Positions 26,988 through 34,739 of a DNA stretch of 64,000 nt are shown here, piece after piece (the stretch's first letter is position 1; each line of letters opens with the position of its first letter). The notes below the pieces were generated by a model that was given only the letters and a program-made list of their open reading frames with translations, did no database searches and had not been told where the DNA came from. Location of the stretch: contig UQWS01000010.1 in the NCBI GenBank assembly GCA_900544875.1, positions 1 to 64,000 on the forward strand. Direction: 5' to 3'. The translations under genes were made by a program, and so were the position numbers. Source of the DNA: an uncultured Collinsella sp. (lineage in GTDB: Bacteria; Actinomycetota; Coriobacteriia; Coriobacteriales; Coriobacteriaceae).

Positions 26988-27725
26988 CTAGGCAAGCGGA
27001 TTCTTCTTTGCCATGCCATTTGCACGAGGCAATGAAACGGATGCTGGATGACTCTTCTTAAGAACAATGAACTCCCTGTGGCCCAAGCCCTCAGGCAAAT
27101 CGATTGCGTCATTCAGAAGCAAAGTGAAGCCGCAAATCTTAGCTGCTGACATGCCGGAAGCAAGCTCCTCATCCGAAGGATTGCCCTTGGTGATAACAAA
27201 TAGACCTCCATCCTTGAGGAACGGAGCCGCATACTCAACAAGAATCGGTAGAGGGGCAAGTGCGCGGGCGGTTACGACAGAAAACTGCTTCTTATGGCTT
27301 CGAGCATATTCTTCAAGGCGATCATGAATCGCATGAGCATGTTTCAACCCAAGAGTATGAACAAAAGAATTGACGGCATCAACCTTCTTACCAACAGAGT
27401 CAATATAAGTAGTTTTACGATGCGTGGCTATGGTTAACGGAATACCAGGGAAGCCCGCACCTGTCCCCATATCGAGCAGAGCTCCCTCAGGAGCCTTATT
27501 GATATAGGGGAGCAAAACAAGTGAGTCGAGGATATGAAGTACCGCAGCATCTTCTACGTTAAGAATACGGGTGAGATTGGTTGTCTTATTTGTTTCTAGA
27601 ACCAAATCCAAATGCTGAATACATTTCCTCAGCTCAACATCAGTTACGCTCAAGGAATACTCTTTGCAATAGGAAGTTAGACGACTCAACATCTCGTCAG
27701 CCTGCTGATCAGTAAGTACTAACAA
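26988..27725 (-). CDS. rsmG: 16S rRNA m7G527 methyltransferase
   Basis: A SAM-dependent RsmG (GidB) enzyme acting on the 530 loop of 16S rRNA. Motifs are HILDSLVLLPYI, the SAM-binding GALLDMGTGAGFPGIPL, and VVTARALAPLPILVEYAAPFLKDGG. The frame is open to a TTG at 27773, but that codon lies in the T-tract of the jag terminator. The TTG at 27725 has AGAAAGGAG six bases upstream and gives about 245 residues, so I prefer it. The gene is AT-rich like parAB, and its stop codon abuts parS site 3. Confidence 0.93.
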   Translation of the reverse strand: MLVLTDQQADEMLSRLTSYCKEYSLSVTDVELRKCIQHLDLVLETNKTTNLTRILNVEDAAVLHILDSLVLLPYINKAPEGALLDMGTGAGFPGIPLTIATHRKTTYIDSVGKKVDAVNSFVHTLGLKHAHAIHDRLEEYARSHKKQFSVVTARALAPLPILVEYAAPFLKDGGLFVITKGNPSDEELASGMSAAKICGFTLLLNDAIDLPEGLGHREFIVLKKSHPASVSLPRANGMAKKNPLA

Positions 27726-27770
27726 CGAAAGCTCCTTTCTGACAAAAATCAGTGTATCGAGAACTTTTGA

Positions 27771-27805
27771 CAAAAAAAGGGGACGTGGAAACCACGTCCC
27801 CTTAG
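27771..27805 (-). terminator. terminator of the rpmH-to-jag unit
   Basis: Minus-strand stem AAGGGGACGTGG...CCACGTCCCCTT followed by TTTTT, directly after jag. Its T-tract runs into the upstream open frame of rsmG. Confidence 0.85.
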
Positions 27806-27821
27806 CATAAGCTCGAGTAGA

Positions 27822-28391
27822 TTATCGAGCAACAATCACCACATGGCGATCAGGGTCAGAACCCTCAGAATGAGTATCGACTGCATCGTTGCCACGAAGT
27901 GCAATGTGAACCAGTCGGCGCTCGTAGGCATTCATGGGCGGAAGCGAAACACTCTTATGAGTGCGGATGGCACGCTCGGCAGCAGACTGAGCCATGGAGG
28001 CGACCTTATCCTGACGGCGACTCTTGTATCCCTCGACGTCCACTACAACCGGATACCTAAAGCCAAGCTTGCGGCTCACCAGCAAAGAGAACATAAACTG
28101 AAGAGCATCAAGAGTGCGACCATGACGGCCAATGAGAACAGCAAGGTCGGGAGCCGTTACATCCAAAATCAGCTCACCCTCGTCGCCCTCATACTCATCG
28201 ATAGGAGAGTTGGCGGCATCGAAGTGCGAAAGGATGGAACGCAGGATGGAAATCGCAACATCGGCAATGGTGTCGAGCTCCTCGTCGGTCAGCTCTTCAC
28301 CAGCCTTGTAGCGCTGTGCAATCTCGGGATAATCGCCCGCGACCTGCGGGGCAACCTCCTCAAGCATATCCTCGATGATCTCTTCAGACAT
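27822..28391 (-). CDS. jag: Jag/KhpB RNA-binding protein
   Basis: About 189 residues with an acidic N-terminus, a KH-like domain (LAVLIGRHGRTLDALQFMFS) and an R3H domain (PMNAYERRLVHIAL). KhpB proteins bind RNA and affect cell elongation and division in Gram-positives. The ATG at 28391 has GGAG seven bases upstream and fits better than the TTG at 28403. It is the last gene of the rpmH-rnpA-yidD-yidC-jag unit. The typical Jag_N domain is short or missing here. Confidence 0.92.
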   Translation of the reverse strand: MSEEIIEDMLEEVAPQVAGDYPEIAQRYKAGEELTDEELDTIADVAISILRSILSHFDAANSPIDEYEGDEGELILDVTAPDLAVLIGRHGRTLDALQFMFSLLVSRKLGFRYPVVVDVEGYKSRRQDKVASMAQSAAERAIRTHKSVSLPPMNAYERRLVHIALRGNDAVDTHSEGSDPDRHVVIVAR

Positions 28392-28435
28392 AACGTACTC
28401 CAAAAGTTAGGTACCTAAATAAGATTGATATCCCA

Positions 28436-29206
28436 CTACTTCTTCTTGTGCGGGCGCGGCTTCTTCTCGCGACGAGTGACCTCAACCTGCAGCGGCGCGT
28501 TCTTAAGGCGCTCCTCCTCATCGGCCTTCGCCTTGTCGATGACCTTCTGCGTCACAAAAATCTGCTGGATAACCTGCCAAGCAGACGAGACGTCGTAGTA
28601 CAGCAGAACACCAACGGGAAGGCTCCAGCCCATCCAAAGCATCATGACCGTCATGACAACGGCCATCATACGCATGCTCTGAGCCTGCTGGCCGGTCTGG
28701 TTGCGCGACATATAGAGCTGCGGAATCAGGGTCAGGACAGCGAACAGGATCAGGCAGACCAGCGCAGGCAGCGCGACCATAAAGCCATCGGCAAAGGAGG
28801 CACTCGGCGTGGTGGTCAGGTCGGGCAGAATATTAAAGAACGAGAACGTGCCGTCGTTAAAGTAGTCCGGCAGGTTACGCAGCAGCGTAAATAGGGCGAA
28901 CAGGACAGGCATCTGAATCAACAGCGGCAGACAACCAGCCATCGGGTTGAACTTGTTCTCGCTGTAGAACTTCTGCATTTCCTCGGCCTGACGCTGGGGA
29001 TCGTCGGCATAGCGCTCCTGGATCTCGAGCATCTTGGGCTGCAGCACCTGCATGCGTGCCGTCGACTTAGTCGACTTGAGCATAAGCGGCGTCAGCAGCA
29101 GACGGATGATGACCACCAGGATGATAATGGACAGGCCCCAGTCGACCGCAAAGGTCTGGATGAGCTTGAGCAGCTCGAAAAGGATGTTAACGATCCAATC
29201 CCACAT
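28436..29206 (-). CDS. yidC: membrane protein insertase YidC
   Basis: A 256-residue Oxa1-family insertase. Five hydrophobic segments are visible, and the conserved Arg of the hydrophilic groove is in IIRLLLTPLMLKSTKS. The cytosolic hairpin is KMLEIQERYADDPQRQ, and CLPLLIQMPVLFALF marks the third segment. No lipobox is present at the N-terminus, unlike many firmicute forms. The C-terminal tail is very basic (RREKKPRPHKKK), which suits ribosome contact. It follows yidD in the conserved rpmH-rnpA-yidD-yidC-jag order. Confidence 0.95.
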   Translation of the reverse strand: MWDWIVNILFELLKLIQTFAVDWGLSIIILVVIIRLLLTPLMLKSTKSTARMQVLQPKMLEIQERYADDPQRQAEEMQKFYSENKFNPMAGCLPLLIQMPVLFALFTLLRNLPDYFNDGTFSFFNILPDLTTTPSASFADGFMVALPALVCLILFAVLTLIPQLYMSRNQTGQQAQSMRMMAVVMTVMMLWMGWSLPVGVLLYYDVSSAWQVIQQIFVTQKVIDKAKADEEERLKNAPLQVEVTRREKKPRPHKKK

Positions 29207-29235
29207 GTAAGTTTTCCTCCGATAGCGAGTGCCCG

Positions 29236-29460
29236 CTAGGGCACAGGGTCATAACCGCCGACGTGCAGGGGATTGCAGCGAGCGATGCGCCTCACGGCAA
29301 GCCAGCAGCCTCTCAAAACACCGTACTTCTCAATCGCCTGGACGGCGTATTGCGAGCACGTTGGGTAATAAATGCAGGCGTCAGGCAATAAGGGCGAAAT
29401 AACCTGTTGATATATGCGAATAGGAGCGATGGCAACACGTCGCAAAACGTGATTGCTCAT
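29236..29460 (-). CDS. yidD: membrane protein insertion efficiency factor YidD
   Basis: A 74-residue protein with the family core YQQVISPLLPDACIYYPTCSQYAVQAIEKYG and the closing RCNPLHVGGYDPVP, recognised in part by its Cys pattern. It probably sits at the inner face of the membrane with an amphipathic N-terminus and helps YidC-dependent insertion. It overlaps rnpA by four bases. Confidence 0.94.
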   Translation of the reverse strand: MSNHVLRRVAIAPIRIYQQVISPLLPDACIYYPTCSQYAVQAIEKYGVLRGCWLAVRRIARCNPLHVGGYDPVP

Positions 29461-29795
29461 CGCTCCTCCCCGGCAACGCCGGCGCGTTTCATAAGCGAAC
29501 GCAATGCATTGTCCATCTCCTGAGGCGAAGAAACCCTCGTCTTGGGAGTTGCGAACAAGATGATGTCATAACCCGCAACGGGAAATCCACAGCTGCGGGC
29601 GGCCTCGCGCATCACACGCTTAGAACGGTTGCGCACGACAGCACAACCGAGCCGTTTAGCACCAACGAAGGCGACCCTTCCGGAGTCGCCTTCGCCAACC
29701 GATTCACATATGGTCATTCGAATCAGAGGGTGATTGAAACGACGCCCCTGACTGAACACATGCTCGAAATCTTGCCGAGACTTAATAGTCTTCAT
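29457..29795 (-). CDS. rnpA: ribonuclease P protein component
   Basis: A 112-residue RnpA that assists the catalytic RNA in 5' maturation of tRNA. The RNR signature is present as VVRNRSKRVMREAAR, with the N-terminal IKSRQDFEHVFSQGRR. It lies between rpmH and yidD, overlapping the latter by four bases. The gene for the RNase P RNA is not in this window. Confidence 0.95.
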   Translation of the reverse strand: MKTIKSRQDFEHVFSQGRRFNHPLIRMTICESVGEGDSGRVAFVGAKRLGCAVVRNRSKRVMREAARSCGFPVAGYDIILFATPKTRVSSPQEMDNALRSLMKRAGVAGEER

Positions 29796-29815
29796 GCGAG
29801 ATGTGTGTATCGCTG

Positions 29816-29950
29816 CTAGACAGTGAGACGCTTGCGGCCCTTGGCGCGACGACGGGCGAGCACGGCACGACCACCCTTAGTGGCCATACGGGCACGGAAG
29901 CCATGGGTCTTGGCACGCTTACGCTTATTAGGCTGATACGTACGCTTCAT
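29816..29950 (-). CDS. rpmH: 50S ribosomal protein L34
   Basis: A 44-residue, very basic protein (MKRTYQPNKRKRAKTHGFRA...GRKRLTV). The frame is open to 30010, but the family start is at 29950, preceded by AGGAGG-like sequence. It is the first gene of the unit leading to jag. Its upstream region is the left part of the origin. Confidence 0.97.
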   Translation of the reverse strand: MKRTYQPNKRKRAKTHGFRARMATKGGRAVLARRRAKGRKRLTV

Positions 29951-29989
29951 CTTAAGTTCCTCCTGCTGCATTTCGAGTGTCCGCGGGGG

Positions 29990-30295
29990 CGCGGACGCAG
30001 ATATAGACACGTGAGCTTGAAGATTGTAGGGAAATCAATGTTCAAATGTCAAGAAATCAAAGGTAAAAGGTTGCGCAGTTCACACGGTTCCCCCATAAGC
30101 CGAGCTCGATTTAGCGGTGCATGGCAACTTTTCACGATATTTCATCGAGTTTTCAACAGGTCATGTTGGCAATGTTGAGAACTTTTCGTCCGTTTTCCAA
30201 AGTTTTCAACAGGTTTTGAAAAGTTGTCGAAAGATGAGAAACATTGCACGGTGAGCTACTATTTGTTCGAAACCTTTTGAAAGATTGCGAGCGGC
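29990..30295. other. oriC: oriC, left part (between rpmH and the dnaA-proximal gene)
   Basis: A 345-base gap (29951-30295) with AT-rich stretches and DnaA-box-like motifs: TTTTCAACA at 30150-30158 and 30203-30211 (both followed by GG), and the reverse TTCTCAACA at 30173-30181. A block TTTTGAAAAGTTGTCGAAAG at 30213-30232 is nearly repeated at 33405-33423. The promoters of rpmH and of the downstream gene must also lie here. Assignment as origin rests on gene context and motif clustering. Confidence 0.65.
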
Positions 30296-31648
30296 ATGTC
30301 TGACGACTTTTACACCATGGTCGATTCCGGAGACCCGGCACCCGACAACGAGCACATCACCGGCGTGCGCGAAGAGCGTGAGGAAGGCGAGCAGACGACC
30401 ACGCAGGCGCCAAAAGCCATGTACGCCGCGCGCATCGCCGTCTATGACGACATGCTGTCGACACCGCGTGTGATCGTCATTGATCCGCAAGATGTCCGCA
30501 CGTATTTGGAAGAGACGACCAACACCGTCTACCAGTGCATGAAAGAACAAGGTGGCCATATCTCGCTCATGGTCATCCGCGAGATTGTCGAAAACTTTAT
30601 CCACGCGCACTTCGCCGAGCCCATCATCTCGATTCTGGACGGCGGAGACACCATCCGCTTTGCTGATCAAGGACCCGGCATCGACGACAAGGAGCGCGCT
30701 TTCGACTTTGGCGTTACCAGCGCAAACAGCAAGATGAAGCGCTATATCCGTGGAACCGGAGCAGGGTTTCCCATGGTGCAGGAGTATTTGGAAAACGCCG
30801 GCGGGGCCGTGTCCATCGAGGACAACATGGGCAACGGCACCGTGGTTACGGTAAGCCTGGATCCTAAACGCGTGCAGGAAATCGAACGCGCCGGCGGGCG
30901 CGGTGCTGCCGTGCGGCCCGAGACGGAGCAGTCCGCATATCCCCTGCCGGGAGCTTTTGCGCAGCAGCCCATGGCAACGCAACAGATGCAGCCCCGCGTG
31001 GGACAGATGCAGCAGCCCGGAATGCTTCCTACACAAGAGTCCCAGGCGGCGTCGATGTCGATGCCGCCAAACGTGCCAGAGGCCATGCCGCTGGCGGATC
31101 AGGATGCAGCAGCAATGCAGCAGGCGACGGGGGCACCGGGTGGCCAGCAAATGGGATATCAGCCGTACCAACAGGGATATCCATATCAGCAGATGCCGCC
31201 ACTGGGGTATGGCCAGCAGTTCCCACAGCAGTACCAGCAGGGATATCAGCAGCCGTACCAGCAGATGCCGCAGCAGCAGTACAACCCCTGGGCCCAGCAG
31301 ATGACTCCGCAGCCTTACCAACAGTGGCCTCAAAGTTTTCAACAGCAAATGCCGCCGATGCAGAGTTCTCAACAATCAGCAGCTCAAATGATGTATCCTA
31401 ATGCAGCAAATCAGTATGCGCAGCCACAGCCGGACGTGTTCGTAAGCGATCGCGGCAACGCCGCGCTGGGCTATCTGGCGCAAAATCAAGCGTGCGGTGC
31501 AACCGATCTGGCGAGGGCGTTTGGAAACTCGGCCCCCACTTGGTCACGCACGCTCAATGACTTGGCGCAGGCCGGCTTGGTCATCAAGCATGGCCAGAAA
31601 TACCATCTGACCGAACTCGGCGCCGCTCGTGTGCGAGCTCAGAGCTAA
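30296..31648 (+). CDS. GHKL ATPase / Q-rich / winged-helix protein next to dnaA
   Basis: 450 residues and no named family. Residues about 85-190 form a GHKL (HATPase) fold: N-box IREIVENFIHAH, G1 box DQGPGID (124-130), G2-like GTGAGFPMV (153-161), and NGTVVTVSL. There is no histidine phospho-acceptor domain. Residues about 205-380 are a Gln/Met/Pro/Tyr-rich low-complexity region (QQGYPYQQMPP). Residues 388-447 form a winged helix (LGYLAQNQACGATDLARAFG, LTELGAARV). It starts right after the left origin boxes and ends 15 bases before dnaA, so it is probably co-transcribed with it. A role in initiation control is my inference. Confidence 0.8.
   Translation: MSDDFYTMVDSGDPAPDNEHITGVREEREEGEQTTTQAPKAMYAARIAVYDDMLSTPRVIVIDPQDVRTYLEETTNTVYQCMKEQGGHISLMVIREIVENFIHAHFAEPIISILDGGDTIRFADQGPGIDDKERAFDFGVTSANSKMKRYIRGTGAGFPMVQEYLENAGGAVSIEDNMGNGTVVTVSLDPKRVQEIERAGGRGAAVRPETEQSAYPLPGAFAQQPMATQQMQPRVGQMQQPGMLPTQESQAASMSMPPNVPEAMPLADQDAAAMQQATGAPGGQQMGYQPYQQGYPYQQMPPLGYGQQFPQQYQQGYQQPYQQMPQQQYNPWAQQMTPQPYQQWPQSFQQQMPPMQSSQQSAAQMMYPNAANQYAQPQPDVFVSDRGNAALGYLAQNQACGATDLARAFGNSAPTWSRTLNDLAQAGLVIKHGQKYHLTELGAARVRAQS
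31336..31374 (+). promoter_or_regulatory. DnaA-box-like motifs inside the coding sequence
   Basis: TTTTCAACA (31336-31344) and TTCTCAACA (31366-31374), start to start 30 bases apart, lie in the Q-rich region of the gene upstream of dnaA. They use CAA and AGT codons where the surroundings use mostly CAG, so the motif may be retained for DNA binding. Confidence 0.4.
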
Positions 31649-31663
31649 AGAACGGGAGAGACA

Positions 31664-33388
31664 GTGGACGAGGAAGCAAGCATCATCCTGGGGGATGCCA
31701 TCGCCTTTTGCCAGCGCGACGGCCAAGATGCACGCCTCATCAACATGCTGGGGCAATCGCGCGCCATAAGCCTGACCGAAGATACGCTCACGATCGAGGC
31801 CCCCTCGCGCTTTGCCATCGCGCAGCTCAAAAAGCATCAGCCGACTATTGAGGCCTATCTGGAAGAAATCGCCTTTGCTCCGATCGCGCTCGACATCGTG
31901 GCACCGCAAGGCGCAACGGCCGAATCTGCTGCCGCGACGGTGCCCGCCACGGCTCCCGCTGCTTCCCCTGCGGCGCCAGCCTCCGCAGGCGACGTGCCGA
32001 CAATCGAGCACCAGCACAGCGATGTTTCCCGTGAAACCATGGCACCGTTGCCGACCGCCGCTGCGACGTCAACGAACGCACCCGTCACGCACATGCCCAT
32101 CGCTCATGACGCAGCGGCGGGCGCGGATTCGGGCATTGCAATCAAGAACACGCTCTCGGCCGATGATTTTCGTCGCATGATGAACCAGATGAAGGGCGGA
32201 GCGCCGACTAAGTCCACGCAAGCCGCGACCCCCGCTTCACCCATGCCAGCACCGACCGTGCCGGCCGAGCAGAATACGGATGGAGCCCCACTCGCCGCGA
32301 ACTCAAAATTTACCTTTGAGAACTTTGTCTACGGCCCCGAGAACAGCCATGCCTATCGCTCGGCACTCAAGTTTGCCGCCCTCGCGGACGAGCGCGGCAC
32401 GTGCACATCGCTGTTCATCTACGGCAAATCGGGCCTGGGCAAGACGCACCTGCTGCTTGCCATCAAAAACGAGCTCGCCGAGAAGTCGCCCGAGATCAAG
32501 GTCAAGTATGCCAACTCCCAGGCATATCTGGACGACCTGATGACCGAGTTCGACCGCCAAAAGAAGAGCAACGCCCCTATCATGCAGGCATACCACGGCG
32601 TGGACGTGCTCATCATCGATGACATCCAAAACATCATCGGCAAGCGCGCGAGCGTGGACTACTTTTTCCAGCTCATGGACGAGTTCATCCGCAACAACAA
32701 GAAGGTCGTCATCGCGGCAGACCGCGCCCCCAAGGACCTGAGCATGGACGAGCGTCTGACCAGCCGCTTCAACGCCGGCATGCTCTGCCTGGTCGCAGAG
32801 CCCAGCTACGAGATGAAATACAAGATCTTGCAGCGCTATTACGAGAACACCATCGTCGCCGCTCCCGACGCAGGCGACGACTCGCTGCTGGCGGCCTATG
32901 GGGGCGACAGCGGGCACCTAACCGACGAGCACTTTAAACACATGGCCGAGGTCTCGGGCACCAACATCCGCGAACTCGAGAGCTTTTGCGAGCGCTGCGC
33001 CGGCGAGGCGGGCGACCGCGAGCGCGAGGGCGGGGAGCTCACCTTTGACGATATCGACGCCATCGCCAGCCAGTACTTTGACACATCGGCCAAAAAGATC
33101 AACGTCCAGACGGTTCAGTCCGTCATCGAAGAGCAGTACGGCGTGACGCACGAGGAGCTCATCGGCCCGCGTCGCAACGCCAATATCGCCAAAGCACGCC
33201 ATATTGCCATCTATCTGGCCATCGAGATGTGCGAGATGACGACCACGGCGGTGGGCGCCGAATTTGGCAACCGCAACCACTCGACCGTCAGCACGAGCTA
33301 CAAAAAGGTCCAGAAGATGATCCAGGAAGACCGCACCGTCACCGAAGACCTCAAGTCGCTGCGCGATAAAATTACACTGCGCTCGTAG
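31664..33388 (+). CDS. dnaA: chromosomal replication initiator DnaA
   Basis: A 574-residue initiator. Domain I is at about 1-85. A long Ala/Pro/Thr-rich linker runs from about 85 to 200. The AAA+ core has Walker A YGKSGLGKTHLL (about 250) and Walker B VLIIDDIQNI. The DNA-binding domain IV carries GNRNHSTV near residue 534. Most DnaA proteins have G-R-D-H-T-T-V there, so the specificity loop is altered, in line with the TTTTCAACA boxes nearby. The start is GTG at 31664 with GGGAGAG upstream. The linker makes it longer than the usual 450 residues. A parS-like site lies inside the gene at 32023. Confidence 0.97.
   Translation: MDEEASIILGDAIAFCQRDGQDARLINMLGQSRAISLTEDTLTIEAPSRFAIAQLKKHQPTIEAYLEEIAFAPIALDIVAPQGATAESAAATVPATAPAASPAAPASAGDVPTIEHQHSDVSRETMAPLPTAAATSTNAPVTHMPIAHDAAAGADSGIAIKNTLSADDFRRMMNQMKGGAPTKSTQAATPASPMPAPTVPAEQNTDGAPLAANSKFTFENFVYGPENSHAYRSALKFAALADERGTCTSLFIYGKSGLGKTHLLLAIKNELAEKSPEIKVKYANSQAYLDDLMTEFDRQKKSNAPIMQAYHGVDVLIIDDIQNIIGKRASVDYFFQLMDEFIRNNKKVVIAADRAPKDLSMDERLTSRFNAGMLCLVAEPSYEMKYKILQRYYENTIVAAPDAGDDSLLAAYGGDSGHLTDEHFKHMAEVSGTNIRELESFCERCAGEAGDREREGGELTFDDIDAIASQYFDTSAKKINVQTVQSVIEEQYGVTHEELIGPRRNANIAKARHIAIYLAIEMCEMTTTAVGAEFGNRNHSTVSTSYKKVQKMIQEDRTVTEDLKSLRDKITLRS
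32023..32038. promoter_or_regulatory. parS: parS-like site within dnaA
   Basis: TGTTTCCCGTGAAACC matches the parS consensus at 14 of 16 positions and lies in the part of dnaA that encodes the linker. Confidence 0.45.
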
Positions 33389-33626
33389 GGAAATAGAGAC
33401 ACCTGTTGAAAACTTGTCGAAACCACGGGCATAAGGTGTCTAAAACCCAACCCGCGGTGATGAAAAGTTTTGCGCAGGTTTTGAACGTGGAAAACCACCC
33501 CTGTTGCACACAGGTTGCTGTCGATTCTCTTTCTGGGTCTGACCTGCGTCTTTGGGAGTAATCAACAGTTTCGTCAGTGCTATTACTATTATTAAGATAT
33601 TTATATCTATAGAAAGGTATTAAAAG
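33389..33626. other. oriC: oriC, right part (dnaA-dnaN intergenic)
   Basis: Contains a reverse DnaA-box-like TTTTCAACA (33404-33412), weaker GTTTTG-type repeats around 33466-33490, TAATCAACA near 33559, and an AT-rich tract at about 33579-33616 (ATTACTATTATTAAGATATT and onward) that could be the unwinding element. The dnaN promoter and AAAGG ribosome-binding site lie at its end. Together with the cluster left of dnaA this gives a bipartite origin layout. Confidence 0.65.
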
Positions 33627-34730
33627 ATGAAGTTCACCGTCAGCCAGAGCTCGCTTACACAAGCCATCGGCGTCGTTATGAAGGGTGTCGCTTCGGCATC
33701 CACCCTCCCCATCCTGTCGGGCGTGCTCGTTAAGGCCCAAGACGGCATCTTGGAATTCCAGACCTCTAACTACACCATCTCGATCCGTCATCGCATCGCG
33801 GCGCATGTCGAAGAAGAGGGCGAGATGGTTATTCCCTGTAAGATGCTCTCCAATATCACCAAGACCCTCCCCGATGCCCCGGTCACCTTTGAGCTGTCCG
33901 AGCGCCAGGTGCTGATTGGTTGCGAGAAGAGCTCTTTTAGGCTGAACACGCTCGATGCCAATGACTTCCCCGAGTTTCCGGCCTATGCCATCGAGAGTGC
34001 CGTGGAGCTGCCGACCGATGTCTTGTCCGAAATGGTCGGCCGCGTGTGGCGCGTCACCTCGACCGACAAGGCTCGCCCCATCCTGGGCGGCGTGCACATG
34101 AAGGTCGAGAACAACACCGTACGCCTGGTAGCGACCGATTCCTTCCGCTTGGCCGTGTGCGATACGCAGGTCGAGACCTCGACCCTCGAGGGCTCCTTTG
34201 AGCTTAACGTTCCGGCTGACGCCTTTAACGACGCGCTGAACATCATGGCCAGCCAGGCGACCATCATGATCGGGGCTACCGACACCCAGGTCGTCTTCGA
34301 GGCCGGCAACACCACCTACGTGTCGCGTCGCATCGAGGGCGTGTACCCCAACTACAAGCAGCTCATCCCCGATTCGTGCGTGACGAGCGTCAAGATCGAC
34401 GTCGCCGCCTTTAACGCCGCCCTCAAGCGCGTGGCCGTTATCGCGAGCGCCAACCCCGCCGTCAAGTTCGAGATCGATGTCGAGAACGGGCAGATGGGCC
34501 TGTCCTCCATTTCCAATGACCAGGACCTTGCGCAGGAGACGATCGATGTCGGGGCCGAGGGCGAGTCGGGCACCATCGCCTTCAACTACCACTACATCTT
34601 CGGCTGCCTCAATGCCCTGTCCAAGGAGAAGGAGATCACGCTGGAGCTCAAGAGCTACTCGCAGGCGGGCATCTTCAAGTCCTACGACAAGATCAACTAC
34701 CTGTACCTGGTCATGCCGGTCCGCATCTAG
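33627..34730 (+). CDS. dnaN: DNA polymerase III beta subunit (sliding clamp)
   Basis: A 367-residue clamp with three similar domains. Typical strands are visible at the start (KFTVSQSSLTQAIGVVMKGV), in the middle (RPILGGVHMKVENNTVRLVATDSFRLAV) and at the C-terminal pocket (YLYLVMPVRI). It encircles DNA and tethers the replicative polymerase and repair enzymes. recF starts nine bases after its stop. Confidence 0.97.
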   Translation: MKFTVSQSSLTQAIGVVMKGVASASTLPILSGVLVKAQDGILEFQTSNYTISIRHRIAAHVEEEGEMVIPCKMLSNITKTLPDAPVTFELSERQVLIGCEKSSFRLNTLDANDFPEFPAYAIESAVELPTDVLSEMVGRVWRVTSTDKARPILGGVHMKVENNTVRLVATDSFRLAVCDTQVETSTLEGSFELNVPADAFNDALNIMASQATIMIGATDTQVVFEAGNTTYVSRRIEGVYPNYKQLIPDSCVTSVKIDVAAFNAALKRVAVIASANPAVKFEIDVENGQMGLSSISNDQDLAQETIDVGAEGESGTIAFNYHYIFGCLNALSKEKEITLELKSYSQAGIFKSYDKINYLYLVMPVRI

Positions 34731-34739
34731 CACTGCGCC

